A program made the position numbers and the translations under genes. The notes below the pieces were generated by a model, which was not told where the DNA came from, did no database searches, and saw nothing but the letters and a program-made list of their open reading frames with translations. From Oscillospiraceae bacterium (GTDB lineage Bacteria; Bacillota; Clostridia; Oscillospirales; Acutalibacteraceae), in the NCBI GenBank assembly GCA_015065685.1, contig SVPU01000006.1:1-64000 (forward strand): DNA of 64,000 bases. The letters are read 5' to 3'. This document shows positions 32,444-40,695 of the stretch, one piece after another (the stretch's first letter is position 1; every line of letters starts with the position of its first letter).

Positions 32444-33480
32444 TCCTCTAATTCACTAAATAATTCTATCAATGCATCTCCCACAAGCTCTGCCGAATAA
32501 ACCGCTTCATTTAAAGTATTGGCATCTGTTCCAAATTCAATCAGCACAGAGCCATTTGTTAAGCTTTGGTTATAGTTTTTTGACATAAGACTTAAAGGCC
32601 TTGCAAGTGTGGGATATTTTTTCTCAATTTTTTGTTGTATTTTTACCGCTAATTTAAAATTTTCCTGCCAATTTGGAAAGTTTGTAACTCCGCCGCTTTG
32701 GCTACCCATAACAAGCATCACCTGTGCCGCTTTTTTGCCGTTAATTTTGGTAACTAATTTTACCTTATCACTCTCTCCTGAGGATACTGCATCGCGGTGT
32801 AAATCAAGCACCACCTTAATGCTTGGGTATTTTTCTATATAATCGCAAATGGTTTCTGCCGCTCTCGAATAACTGCCCGAATAACTTGGATAATCGTGTT
32901 GGGTTGTGTCGTGTATGGTTTTAATTCCCGCATCATTGAGTTTTTTTGCAACCACTGCACCTATTTTTGCCATATTTTTCGTATTATCGGTTGTTCGGGA
33001 AGAAAATGTGTCGGTATAATAGGCAGAATCCTCGCTCATAAAGGTCTCGGTTGTGTGGGTGTGAAGTATTAAAACCTGCGGTTCTGAATTTTTTTTAATT
33101 TTAAGGTTTACATTTTCACCCATAATTTTCTTTATATTAATATCGAGGCTCGTACTGTTCTTTATATAAACACCGTCATAATTTAAAGATGCAGTATAAG
33201 GCGAAATATATTTTTCAATTATTTTTCCCTTAACCGCCTCGGCAGAAACCTCTTGTGTTTTTTCTTCTTTGGCTTGTTGTTCTTCTTTTTGGGTTTCTTG
33301 CGGTTTTGCTTCTTCATTTTGTGTTTCTTGTGGTGTAGTTTCCTCTTTTTCTTCTTTTTGAGAAACAATCACAAAGGACTCTGTTTTCGATGAATTCAAA
33401 ACACCTAAAAGGTTATAAAAAACAACTAAAAATGAAATAGCACAAACCGATAAAAAGCGAAAAATTCCACTCTTTTGCAT
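32440..33480 (-). CDS. spoIIP: Stage II sporulation protein P (peptidoglycan amidase/endopeptidase)
   Basis: SpoIIP cuts peptidoglycan during engulfment together with SpoIID and SpoIIM. The 346-residue protein has an N-terminal membrane anchor, a long Glu/Gln/Lys/Thr-rich linker (about residues 35-75) and the SpoIIP hydrolase domain with LILHTHTTETFM, VVLDLHRDAV and LIEFGTDANTLNEA, which contain the zinc-binding His and Glu residues. ATG 33480 is preceded by TGGTGAT. gpr-spoIIP is a conserved gene pair. Confidence 0.95.
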   Translation of the reverse strand: MQKSGIFRFLSVCAISFLVVFYNLLGVLNSSKTESFVIVSQKEEKEETTPQETQNEEAKPQETQKEEQQAKEEKTQEVSAEAVKGKIIEKYISPYTASLNYDGVYIKNSTSLDINIKKIMGENVNLKIKKNSEPQVLILHTHTTETFMSEDSAYYTDTFSSRTTDNTKNMAKIGAVVAKKLNDAGIKTIHDTTQHDYPSYSGSYSRAAETICDYIEKYPSIKVVLDLHRDAVSSGESDKVKLVTKINGKKAAQVMLVMGSQSGGVTNFPNWQENFKLAVKIQQKIEKKYPTLARPLSLMSKNYNQSLTNGSVLIEFGTDANTLNEAVYSAELVGDALIELFSELED

Positions 33481-33519
33481 TTTAATCACCATAAAAAATT
33501 TATGCTGAAACTTAAAATT

Positions 33520-34389
33520 TTATACCAATTCCATAACCGTTTTAATGTGCTCTTCAGAATGTAAAAACATATTAATTGCCCGCGCAATTATTTCACTCAC
33601 CTTTTTGCAGAGCACATCCGCATCCTTTGGTGTTAAAATTAGGTCTGCATTTTCCAAAACCGCACTGTTTGTGAGTTCTTCGGCTAAATTTTCGGCATCC
33701 ACAACGGTGGGAACACCAATTGCAAAAACAGGAATTCCAAGCGTTTTAAGGCTTATTTCTTTTCTTTCGTTTTTAACTCCCGAGCCTGGTGAAATACCTG
33801 CATTTGAAACCTGAATTGCCTTGAAAAGCCGTTTTATTGATGAAGCCGCCAGAGCATCTATAACAATCACTGCCTCTGCCTTTGTTTTCTTGCTCACTGC
33901 CTCTATTGTTTCCACTGCTTCAATACCGGTTTTTCCGAGCACCCCCGGTGCTAAAACCGAAACATTTTTAACCCTTTTAATTCCAATTTCATTTAAAATT
34001 TTGGCATTTAGATGTCTTGTTGCGAGCACCCTTTCGCAAACAAAGGGTCCTATGCTGTCGCAGGTGATTTCTCTGTTTCCAAGCCCTGCAACAAGTACTT
34101 TTTCTATGTTTTTTGGAATTATTTTTTTAAGCGCACTTAAAATTTCTTTTTCTATTTTTTCTGTGCTTTCTGCAGTTAAAAGCGAAGGAAATTCAACCGT
34201 TATATATTCTTCTTTTTTGTTTTCTCTTGAAATTTTAACGGTTGTTATTTTAAGATTTTCTTTTGAGGTTTCAAAAACTCTTAAATTTTCATCTTTTTTG
34301 GTTTGCTTTTCAACCGCTAAATCCGTTCTTCCCTTCATTTTTTCACTCTTTTTCTCAGTTTTTTTAATAACCTTTATAATTTTCTTCAA
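33520..34389 (-). CDS. gpr: Germination protease GPR (SASP endopeptidase)
   Basis: GPR degrades small acid-soluble spore proteins during germination. It is made as a zymogen. The 289-residue frame shows GRTDLAVE (start of the mature-enzyme motif), VAGLGNREITCDSIGPFV, ATRHL, VLAPGVLGKTGIEA, IDALAASSI and GISPGSGVKNERKEISLKTLGIPVFAIGVPTVVDA. The start is unsure: TTG 34389 has no clear ribosome-binding site but leaves a Lys-rich propeptide before GRTD; ATG 34338 would leave almost none. It is divergent from dnaA. Confidence 0.93.
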   Translation of the reverse strand: MKKIIKVIKKTEKKSEKMKGRTDLAVEKQTKKDENLRVFETSKENLKITTVKISRENKKEEYITVEFPSLLTAESTEKIEKEILSALKKIIPKNIEKVLVAGLGNREITCDSIGPFVCERVLATRHLNAKILNEIGIKRVKNVSVLAPGVLGKTGIEAVETIEAVSKKTKAEAVIVIDALAASSIKRLFKAIQVSNAGISPGSGVKNERKEISLKTLGIPVFAIGVPTVVDAENLAEELTNSAVLENADLILTPKDADVLCKKVSEIIARAINMFLHSEEHIKTVMELV

Positions 34390-34426
34390 AACTTAAAAAA
34401 TTATGCATATTTTCCACTTAAAAAAG

Positions 34427-34455
34427 TTGAAAAAATTATATTTATATGTTATACT
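34427..34455 (+). promoter_or_regulatory. Sigma-A promoter of dnaA
   Basis: A -35 TTGAAA (34427-34432), a 17-bp spacer and a -10 TATACT (34450-34455), 53 bp before the dnaA ATG. The gpr-dnaA gap is very AT-rich. A weak DnaA-box-like TTTTCCACT lies at about 34410. Confidence 0.75.
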
Positions 34456-34508
34456 CTTTATAAGTATTATCTATATTATATTATTATATATTAAAGGGGG
34501 TCTTTAAA

Positions 34509-35852
34509 ATGGCTATTAATTCATTGGAAGATATTTGGTCTGCTATATGTGATGAATGCAAAAATACCATATCTCAAGTTGCTTTTGACTGCTTTTTAAA
34601 GGACTTAAAACCCGTTTCTCTCGATTCGGGGGAATTTATTATTTCTATAAACAATTCCTATATGAGAGGGGTTGTTGAACAAAATTATTCTCAGGTGCTT
34701 AAAAACGCAATAAAAACAGTTATGGGAATTGAGATGGAGGTTAGAATTATTTTTGAGGATGATGAGGAAAAGATTAAACAGGCTGAAGAATTCAGTGTTG
34801 GTCTTACATTTGAAGATTTCTTCACATTTTCAAACTTCATCGTCGGTTCAACCAACCGTTTTGCTCATGCAGCTTCACTTGCGGTTGCAGATAACCCGAG
34901 CATAACCTATAACCCTCTCGTAATTTACGGTCCTTCGGGTGTTGGTAAAACCCACCTTATGTTAGCAATTAAAAATCACATTAAGAAAAATTTTCCGTTT
35001 AAGAAAATTGAGTATATAAGAAGTGAGGAATTCACAAATCAGCTTATCCGCGCTTTGCAGGACGGTAAGTTAGGTCTTGGCGCAATTGATGATTTCAGAA
35101 GTAAATACAGAAATGTTGATGTTTTGCTTATTGATGATATTCATTTTATTGCCGGAAAGGATCAAACACAGGAAGAATTCTTTAATACCTTTAACACTCT
35201 TATTCAAAATAACAAGCAAATTGTTGTAACGCTTGACCGCCCACCGAGAGAGGTTAAAACCTTGGATGACAGAATTCGTTCCCGTTTAGAGAGCGGTTTG
35301 TTTGCGGATATTTCTTCACCCGATTTTGAAACAAGAGTTGGAATTATTCTTAAAAAAGCAGAACAGATGAACATAGAAATAAGCGAAAATTTGGCTTATT
35401 ATATTGCAGAAAATATAAAGGTTAACACCCGTCAGCTTGAGGGTGTTGTTAAAAAGCTTCAGGCTTATATCACAATTCAAAATAAAACTCCAACCGTTTC
35501 GGTTGTTCAGGGCTTTATTAAAGATGTTATTAATGACACTCAGCCTGAACCAATTAAAATTGAAAAAATTATTTCAGAGGTTGCTAAAACCTATAATGTT
35601 TCAGAAACCGATATTCTTTCTAACAGAAGAACGGCTTCTTTAGCACTTGCCCGTCAGGTTGCAATGTATATTTCCCGAGAAACCACCGGTCTTTCCTTTA
35701 AAACAATCGGCGAACACTTTGGAAAGGACCATTCAACCGTTATTCATAACTTTAATAAAATCGAAGAATTTTTGAGAGACAAGCCCTTCCAAAAAGAACT
35801 TGTTGACGATATTATTAAAAATTTGAAGAGCAATAATGAAACAAATTTCTAA
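34509..35852 (+). CDS. dnaA: Chromosomal replication initiator DnaA
   Basis: The 447-residue initiator has domain I (about 1-80), a short linker, AAA+ domain III with Walker A GPSGVGKTH and Walker B LLIDDIHFIAG, and a C-terminal DnaA-box-binding domain with ALARQVAMYISRETTGLSFKTIGEHFGKDHSTVIH. It has an AAAGGGGG ribosome-binding site. It defines the origin region together with the DnaA box in the following gap. Confidence 0.99.
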   Translation: MAINSLEDIWSAICDECKNTISQVAFDCFLKDLKPVSLDSGEFIISINNSYMRGVVEQNYSQVLKNAIKTVMGIEMEVRIIFEDDEEKIKQAEEFSVGLTFEDFFTFSNFIVGSTNRFAHAASLAVADNPSITYNPLVIYGPSGVGKTHLMLAIKNHIKKNFPFKKIEYIRSEEFTNQLIRALQDGKLGLGAIDDFRSKYRNVDVLLIDDIHFIAGKDQTQEEFFNTFNTLIQNNKQIVVTLDRPPREVKTLDDRIRSRLESGLFADISSPDFETRVGIILKKAEQMNIEISENLAYYIAENIKVNTRQLEGVVKKLQAYITIQNKTPTVSVVQGFIKDVINDTQPEPIKIEKIISEVAKTYNVSETDILSNRRTASLALARQVAMYISRETTGLSFKTIGEHFGKDHSTVIHNFNKIEEFLRDKPFQKELVDDIIKNLKSNNETNF

Positions 35853-36062
35853 TTTATTATCCACACTTATAAAGGTTTATAAACATAGAACAATATCTTG
35901 ATAAGGGTTAATAACTAAAAACACATAAACTTCTCCATTTTTTATAAAGAAAGTTGTCCATAAGCTTTTTTCAGTGTTTATCGTATCTTTAATCACTTAT
36001 CAACCATTTTAACACTATTATTATTACTGTTATTTTAATATTCTTTTTAAGGAGCAAAAATT
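35853..36062. other. dnaA-dnaN intergenic region, probable oriC
   Basis: This 210-bp AT-rich gap holds one perfect DnaA box TTATCCACA (35857-35865), directly after the dnaA stop. Weaker matches are TTGTCCATA (about 35953) and TTATCAACC (about 35997). Position and composition fit oriC, but the cluster of strong boxes seen in Bacillus is not evident, so part of the origin may lie elsewhere. Confidence 0.65.
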
Positions 36063-37163
36063 ATGATTTTTTCTGTGGAACGTGCAAAATTGTTAGATGC
36101 AGTTAATCATCTTCAAAGAACTGTTGGAGCAAAAACATCAATGCCTGTTTTAGAGGGTATTTTATTCTCTGCAGAGCAAGGAAAATTAACCCTCATTTCT
36201 TATAATCTTGAAATGGGAATTAAAACTGAAATTTATGCAAAATGTAAAGAAGCGGGAGACATTGTAATTAATGCTCGCTTGCTTGGAGATATTTTAAGAA
36301 GAATGAACGGTGTTCAGGTTGAAATTTCTGCTGATGACAGACTTAACTGTAACATCAAAAGCGGTGAAGCAACCTTTGATATTATGGGAATGTCTGCTAC
36401 AGATTTTCCCGAAATGCCCTCTGTTGCAGATTCTAACAGCTTTAAGGTTAATTCTTCTTTACTTGCAGAAACAGTTAAGGGAACAATATTTGCAACCGCA
36501 CAAAATGAGGGTGCAAAGCCTATTTTAACAGGTATCAATTTTTCTTTAAGCGGCGGCTTTATGCAGCTTGTTGCGATTGACGGTTACAGACTAGCAATTA
36601 GAAAAGAAAAGGTTAATGTTGAAAAGGAAATTAATTTCACTGTTTCGGGCAAGGCTATCGGCGAAGCGGTTAAACTTATAAATGAAGAAGCAGAAGATGT
36701 TGAAATTAATGTTAGTGAGAGACTTATTAATTTCAAAATTAACGGATATTCATTTATTTCCCGTTTATTAGAGGGCGACTTTGTTAATTATAAAAAGACT
36801 TTGCCCGTGTCCCACCTTCAAAAAGTGGTTGTTAACACAAAGGATTTAATTAACACAATAGAGCGTGTTTCACTTCTTATAAGTGAATCCTTCTCAACCC
36901 CCGTTCGTTGCTATTTTAATGAGCTTAATGTTGTTTTCACATGTGCCACATCAATTGGTAGAGCAACCGAGACCTTCAACACAAAGCTTGAGGGTGAAAA
37001 TTTTGAAATAGGTCTTAACAGCAGATATTTATTAGAAGCACTAAGAGCATCTGAGCACGAAAATGTTCAAATTTTATTTAACGGTCCAAACTCGGGTGTT
37101 GTTATAGCTCCCACAGAGGGTGAAGAATTTAAATATATGATAATGCCAATGAGGTTAAAATAA
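36063..37163 (+). CDS. dnaN: DNA polymerase III beta sliding clamp
   Basis: The 366-residue clamp has three tandem beta-clamp domains. It begins MIFSVERAKLLDAVNHLQRTVG and ends with the family end APTEGEEFKYMIMPMRL. AAGGAGC precedes the ATG by 8 bases. It shares its last base with the start of the next gene. Confidence 0.98.
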   Translation: MIFSVERAKLLDAVNHLQRTVGAKTSMPVLEGILFSAEQGKLTLISYNLEMGIKTEIYAKCKEAGDIVINARLLGDILRRMNGVQVEISADDRLNCNIKSGEATFDIMGMSATDFPEMPSVADSNSFKVNSSLLAETVKGTIFATAQNEGAKPILTGINFSLSGGFMQLVAIDGYRLAIRKEKVNVEKEINFTVSGKAIGEAVKLINEEAEDVEINVSERLINFKINGYSFISRLLEGDFVNYKKTLPVSHLQKVVVNTKDLINTIERVSLLISESFSTPVRCYFNELNVVFTCATSIGRATETFNTKLEGENFEIGLNSRYLLEALRASEHENVQILFNGPNSGVVIAPTEGEEFKYMIMPMRLK

Positions 37164-37375
37164 TGGAATTTGAAAAAATTCAGATAAAAGAAGATTTTAT
37201 AAGACTCGATTCTGCCTTAAAGCTCAGCAATTTAGTTGTAACCGGAGGCCACGCAAAAATAGTTATTCAAAACGGTGAGGTTAAGGTTAACGGCGAAGTT
37301 TGCACAATGAGAGGAAAAAAACTCCGTTCGGGTGATAAGGTAGAATTTGAGAATAACGGATTTATCATTGTATGA
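37163..37375 (+). CDS. yaaA: S4-domain RNA-binding protein YaaA
   Basis: This 70-residue protein is an S4 domain (KIQIKEDFIRLDSALKLSNLVVTGGHAKIVIQNGEVKVNGEV), the YaaA/YbcJ type found between dnaN and recF in Firmicutes. RNA binding is inferred from the fold. It is tightly packed, overlapping both neighbours by a few bases. Confidence 0.95.
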   Translation: MEFEKIQIKEDFIRLDSALKLSNLVVTGGHAKIVIQNGEVKVNGEVCTMRGKKLRSGDKVEFENNGFIIV

Positions 37376-38436
37376 GAGTTGAAACTTTAAAAATTAAAAA
37401 TTTCAGAAACATTGAAGAAGCCAAAATTGTGCCTTGTGAAGAAATGAATGTTTTTTGCGGAGAAAATGCGCAGGGAAAAACCAATATTTTAGAAAATATC
37501 TGGCTTTTCACCGGTGCTAAAAGCTTTAGAACTTCGAAAGACAGTGAATTTTTAAAATTTGGTACTCAAAAAGCCACCACTGTTATGGAATTTTTAAGCG
37601 AAGGAATAAAAAAGACGGCAAAAATTGAAATAGAAGAAAAAAGAAAAGCCTTTCTTAATGAAAAGCCCTTAAAAAGCGTTTCTCTTTTGGCCGGAAATTT
37701 TAATGCAATTGTTTTTTCTCCTTCTGATTTAAAACTACTCAACGATGGGCCTCAAATAAGAAGAAAATTTATGGACACTGCCATCGGTCAGTTATATCCT
37801 TCTTATATTGAAATCTTGAAAAAATATCAAAGAGCGGTAATTCAAAGAAACAAGATTATTAAGGATTATAAATATGATTCAACCCTCTCTGTAATGCTCG
37901 ATGTTTTCGAAAAAGAAATCAGTGAAAACGGAAAAAAAATAGTTGAGTTCAGAAAAAAATATATTGAAATTTTAAATTTGTTTCTTCCTTCCCTGTATAG
38001 TGGGCTCTCTCTTGGAAAGGAAACCTTGGAAACCGAATATATTTGCAGTTTTGAGGGCGAGGATTTAGAAAAAAAGCTTTTAGAACAAAGAAAAGAAGAT
38101 ATGTTTTCGGGAAAGACCTCTGTAGGTCCTCACAGAGATGATATTAATTTTAAAATTAACGGCATTTCGGCGCGAAATTTTGGCTCGCAGGGGCAAAAAC
38201 GCAGTGTGGCATTAAGCCTTAAGCTTGCCGAGGCAGAGGTTTTGAAAAAGGAAAGCGGAGAAAGTCCTGTTTTTTTGCTTGATGATGTTTTAAGCGAGCT
38301 AGACCCCGGAAGACAAAATTTTATTCTTAACCACATTAAAGGAATGCAAACCTTTTTAACCTGCTGCGACCCATCAAATTATAAGGATTTGAAGGCAGGA
38401 AAGATTTTTACTGTGGAAAACGGAAGAGTGATTTAA
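37372..38436 (+). CDS. recF: DNA replication and repair protein RecF
   Basis: The 354-residue SMC-like ATPase has Walker A GENAQGKTN, the signature motif region SQGQKRSVALSLKLAEAE and Walker B PVFLLDDVLSELD. RecF loads RecA on gapped DNA. It overlaps yaaA by 4 bp (ATGA). Confidence 0.98.
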   Translation: MRVETLKIKNFRNIEEAKIVPCEEMNVFCGENAQGKTNILENIWLFTGAKSFRTSKDSEFLKFGTQKATTVMEFLSEGIKKTAKIEIEEKRKAFLNEKPLKSVSLLAGNFNAIVFSPSDLKLLNDGPQIRRKFMDTAIGQLYPSYIEILKKYQRAVIQRNKIIKDYKYDSTLSVMLDVFEKEISENGKKIVEFRKKYIEILNLFLPSLYSGLSLGKETLETEYICSFEGEDLEKKLLEQRKEDMFSGKTSVGPHRDDINFKINGISARNFGSQGQKRSVALSLKLAEAEVLKKESGESPVFLLDDVLSELDPGRQNFILNHIKGMQTFLTCCDPSNYKDLKAGKIFTVENGRVI

Positions 38437-38699
38437 TGTATATACATTTAGGTCAGGAAAAGGTTATAAAATCGAACAGCGTTATAGGAATTTTTGATAT
38501 TGAAAGCACAACGGTTTCAAAAAACACCCGAATTTTTTTAAGTAAAGCTGAAAAAAACGGCGAGGTTGTGAATGTTTCCTATGAACTGCCTAAATCCTTC
38601 ACGGTTTGTGCCGAAAAGGGTAAAAAAACGAGGGTTTATATCTCTCAAATATCCTCCTCAACTCTTTTGAAGAGAGCGGGATTTATAGATACATTGTAA
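38436..38699 (+). CDS. RemB-like protein (DUF370 family)
   Basis: This 87-residue protein (MYIHLGQEKVIKSNSVIGIFDIE) resembles Bacillus RemB/YaaB, which lies in the same place between recF and gyrB and is linked to control of matrix genes. It shares one base with the recF end. The regulatory role is not tested in Clostridia. Confidence 0.88.
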   Translation: MYIHLGQEKVIKSNSVIGIFDIESTTVSKNTRIFLSKAEKNGEVVNVSYELPKSFTVCAEKGKKTRVYISQISSSTLLKRAGFIDTL

Positions 38700-38729
38700 T
38701 TTCTTTTAAAAACGAAAGGATAGTTTTGA

Positions 38730-40676
38730 ATGAATAACGAAGTAATGACTCCTGTAACAGAAAATTATGACGAAAATTCCATACAGGTGTTAGAAGGTCT
38801 TGAAGCGGTAAGAAAAAGACCCGGTATGTACATAGGTTCAACCGGCGAACGCGGTCTCCACCATTTAGTTTATGAAATTGTGGATAACTCTATTGATGAA
38901 GCGCTTGCAGGCTATTGTGATAAAATTTTGGTTGAGCTTCTTGATGACGGAATAATAAGAGTTACCGATAACGGCCGTGGTATACCTGTGGGTATAAATC
39001 CTCAAAAGGGAATTCCAACAGTTACGGTTGTTTTCACCATTTTGCACGCAGGCGGTAAGTTCGGCGGCGGCGGATATAAGGTATCGGGCGGTTTGCACGG
39101 CGTTGGTGCATCGGTTGTTAATGCACTGTCTTCCTGGCTTGAGGTTGAGGTTAAGGATGGCACCCACATTCATAAAGAGCGTTATGAAAAGGGTGTTGTT
39201 GTAAGTAAATTAGAGGTAATAGGCGATACAAACGAAACCGGTACCACAGTTACCTTCAAGCCCGACCCCTCAATTTTTACCGACACAACAAGATACGATT
39301 ATGATATCCTTTTAAAGAGACTTCGTGAGCAGGCTTTCCTTAATGCAGGAATAAGAGTTGTGCTCAAAGATTGCAGAACAGATGCCGATATTCCTGACAG
39401 AAGCGATGATTTCTGTTACGAGGGCGGTATTAAATCCTATGTTGAGTTTATACTCGAAGGAATGAAAAAGGATAAGCTCAATAAGGATGTAATCTATTTC
39501 ACCGCAACCGATAAGGACGACAGCACTGCAGAAATTGCGCTCTTGTGGTCAACCGCGTATGACAGCAGAGTTATATCCTTTGCAAACACCCTTCACACGA
39601 TTGACGGTGGTACGCACGAACAGGGCTTCAAGCAGAGCCTTGCTAATGTTGTTAATAAATATGCTTTTGATTTTAAAAAGCTTAAAGAGGGCAACGCAAG
39701 ACTCAAGGGCGATGATATTTTAGAGGGTGTTGTTGCGGTTGTTTCTGTAAAGCTTGCAGATGCACAGTTTGAAAGCCAGACCAAAGCAAAGCTTGGTAAC
39801 ACCTCTATTGGTAAACTTGTTCGCGACCTTGTTAATGAAAAGCTTTATCAGTATTTAGAAGAAAATCCTGATGATGCAAAGATTATCATTGATAAGGCAA
39901 TTGCCGCATCAAATGCCCGTGAAGCCGCACAAAAAGCGCGTGATGCTTCGAGAAATAAGTCGGGTATTGGCGGAAAGACCAGAATGCCCGAAAAGTTAAA
40001 AGACTGTATTTCAGATGACCCCACAAAAACCGAAATCTTCATCGTAGAGGGAGACTCTGCGGGAGGCTCTGCGGTTGAGGGCAGAAACAGCACCTATCAG
40101 GCAATTTTGCCGCTTTGGGGTAAAATGCTCAATGTTGAGAAGGCAAGGGTTGACAAGGTTTACGGAAACGATAAGCTCACCCCTGTTATTGTGGCATTAG
40201 GCACAGGAATTGCAGAAAATTTTGATATAAGTAAATTAAGATACGATAAAATTGTTATTATGGCCGATGCCGATGTTGACGGAAGCCATATCAGAACACT
40301 TCTCTTAACATTCTTCTTTAGATATATGCCTGAGCTCATTGAAACAGGTCATATTTATCTTGCTCAACCGCCGCTTTACAGAGTGGCTAAGGGCAAGAGA
40401 TATTTTGATGCTTTTACTGATGAGGAAAGAGATAAGTATATTGAAGAACTCGGCGGTAATGTTGATGTTCAGCGTTATAAGGGTCTTGGTGAAATGAATC
40501 CCGAACAACTTTGGGAAACCACACTCGACCCCGAGCACAGAACAATGCTCAAGGTTACAATGGCAGATGCTGCTATTGCCGACGAAACCTTTACCATTTT
40601 AATGGGTGAAGAGGTTGAGCCGAGAAGAAGATTTATTGAAGAAAACGCAATTTTTGCGACAGATTTGGATATTTAA
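38730..40676 (+). CDS. gyrB: DNA gyrase subunit B
   Basis: The 648-residue protein has a GHKL ATPase domain (LEAVRKRPGMYIGSTGERGLHHLVYEIVDNSIDEA; GGKFGGGGYKVSGGLHGVGASVVNALS), a transducer domain, the Toprim domain with EGDSAGGSA and DADVDGSHIRTLLLTFFFR, and the gyrB C-terminus with YKGLGEMNPEQLWETT. An AAAGGA site precedes the ATG. Confidence 0.99.
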   Translation: MNNEVMTPVTENYDENSIQVLEGLEAVRKRPGMYIGSTGERGLHHLVYEIVDNSIDEALAGYCDKILVELLDDGIIRVTDNGRGIPVGINPQKGIPTVTVVFTILHAGGKFGGGGYKVSGGLHGVGASVVNALSSWLEVEVKDGTHIHKERYEKGVVVSKLEVIGDTNETGTTVTFKPDPSIFTDTTRYDYDILLKRLREQAFLNAGIRVVLKDCRTDADIPDRSDDFCYEGGIKSYVEFILEGMKKDKLNKDVIYFTATDKDDSTAEIALLWSTAYDSRVISFANTLHTIDGGTHEQGFKQSLANVVNKYAFDFKKLKEGNARLKGDDILEGVVAVVSVKLADAQFESQTKAKLGNTSIGKLVRDLVNEKLYQYLEENPDDAKIIIDKAIAASNAREAAQKARDASRNKSGIGGKTRMPEKLKDCISDDPTKTEIFIVEGDSAGGSAVEGRNSTYQAILPLWGKMLNVEKARVDKVYGNDKLTPVIVALGTGIAENFDISKLRYDKIVIMADADVDGSHIRTLLLTFFFRYMPELIETGHIYLAQPPLYRVAKGKRYFDAFTDEERDKYIEELGGNVDVQRYKGLGEMNPEQLWETTLDPEHRTMLKVTMADAAIADETFTILMGEEVEPRRRFIEENAIFATDLDI

Positions 40677-40695
40677 GAAAGGGGGAGCATAAAAA

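Noticed and set aside
34395-34410. Short leader-peptide-like frame (ATG with an upstream GTGG) before gpr
   Set aside because: Only about 14 codons with no feature; it overlaps the uncertain gpr start and is not supported.
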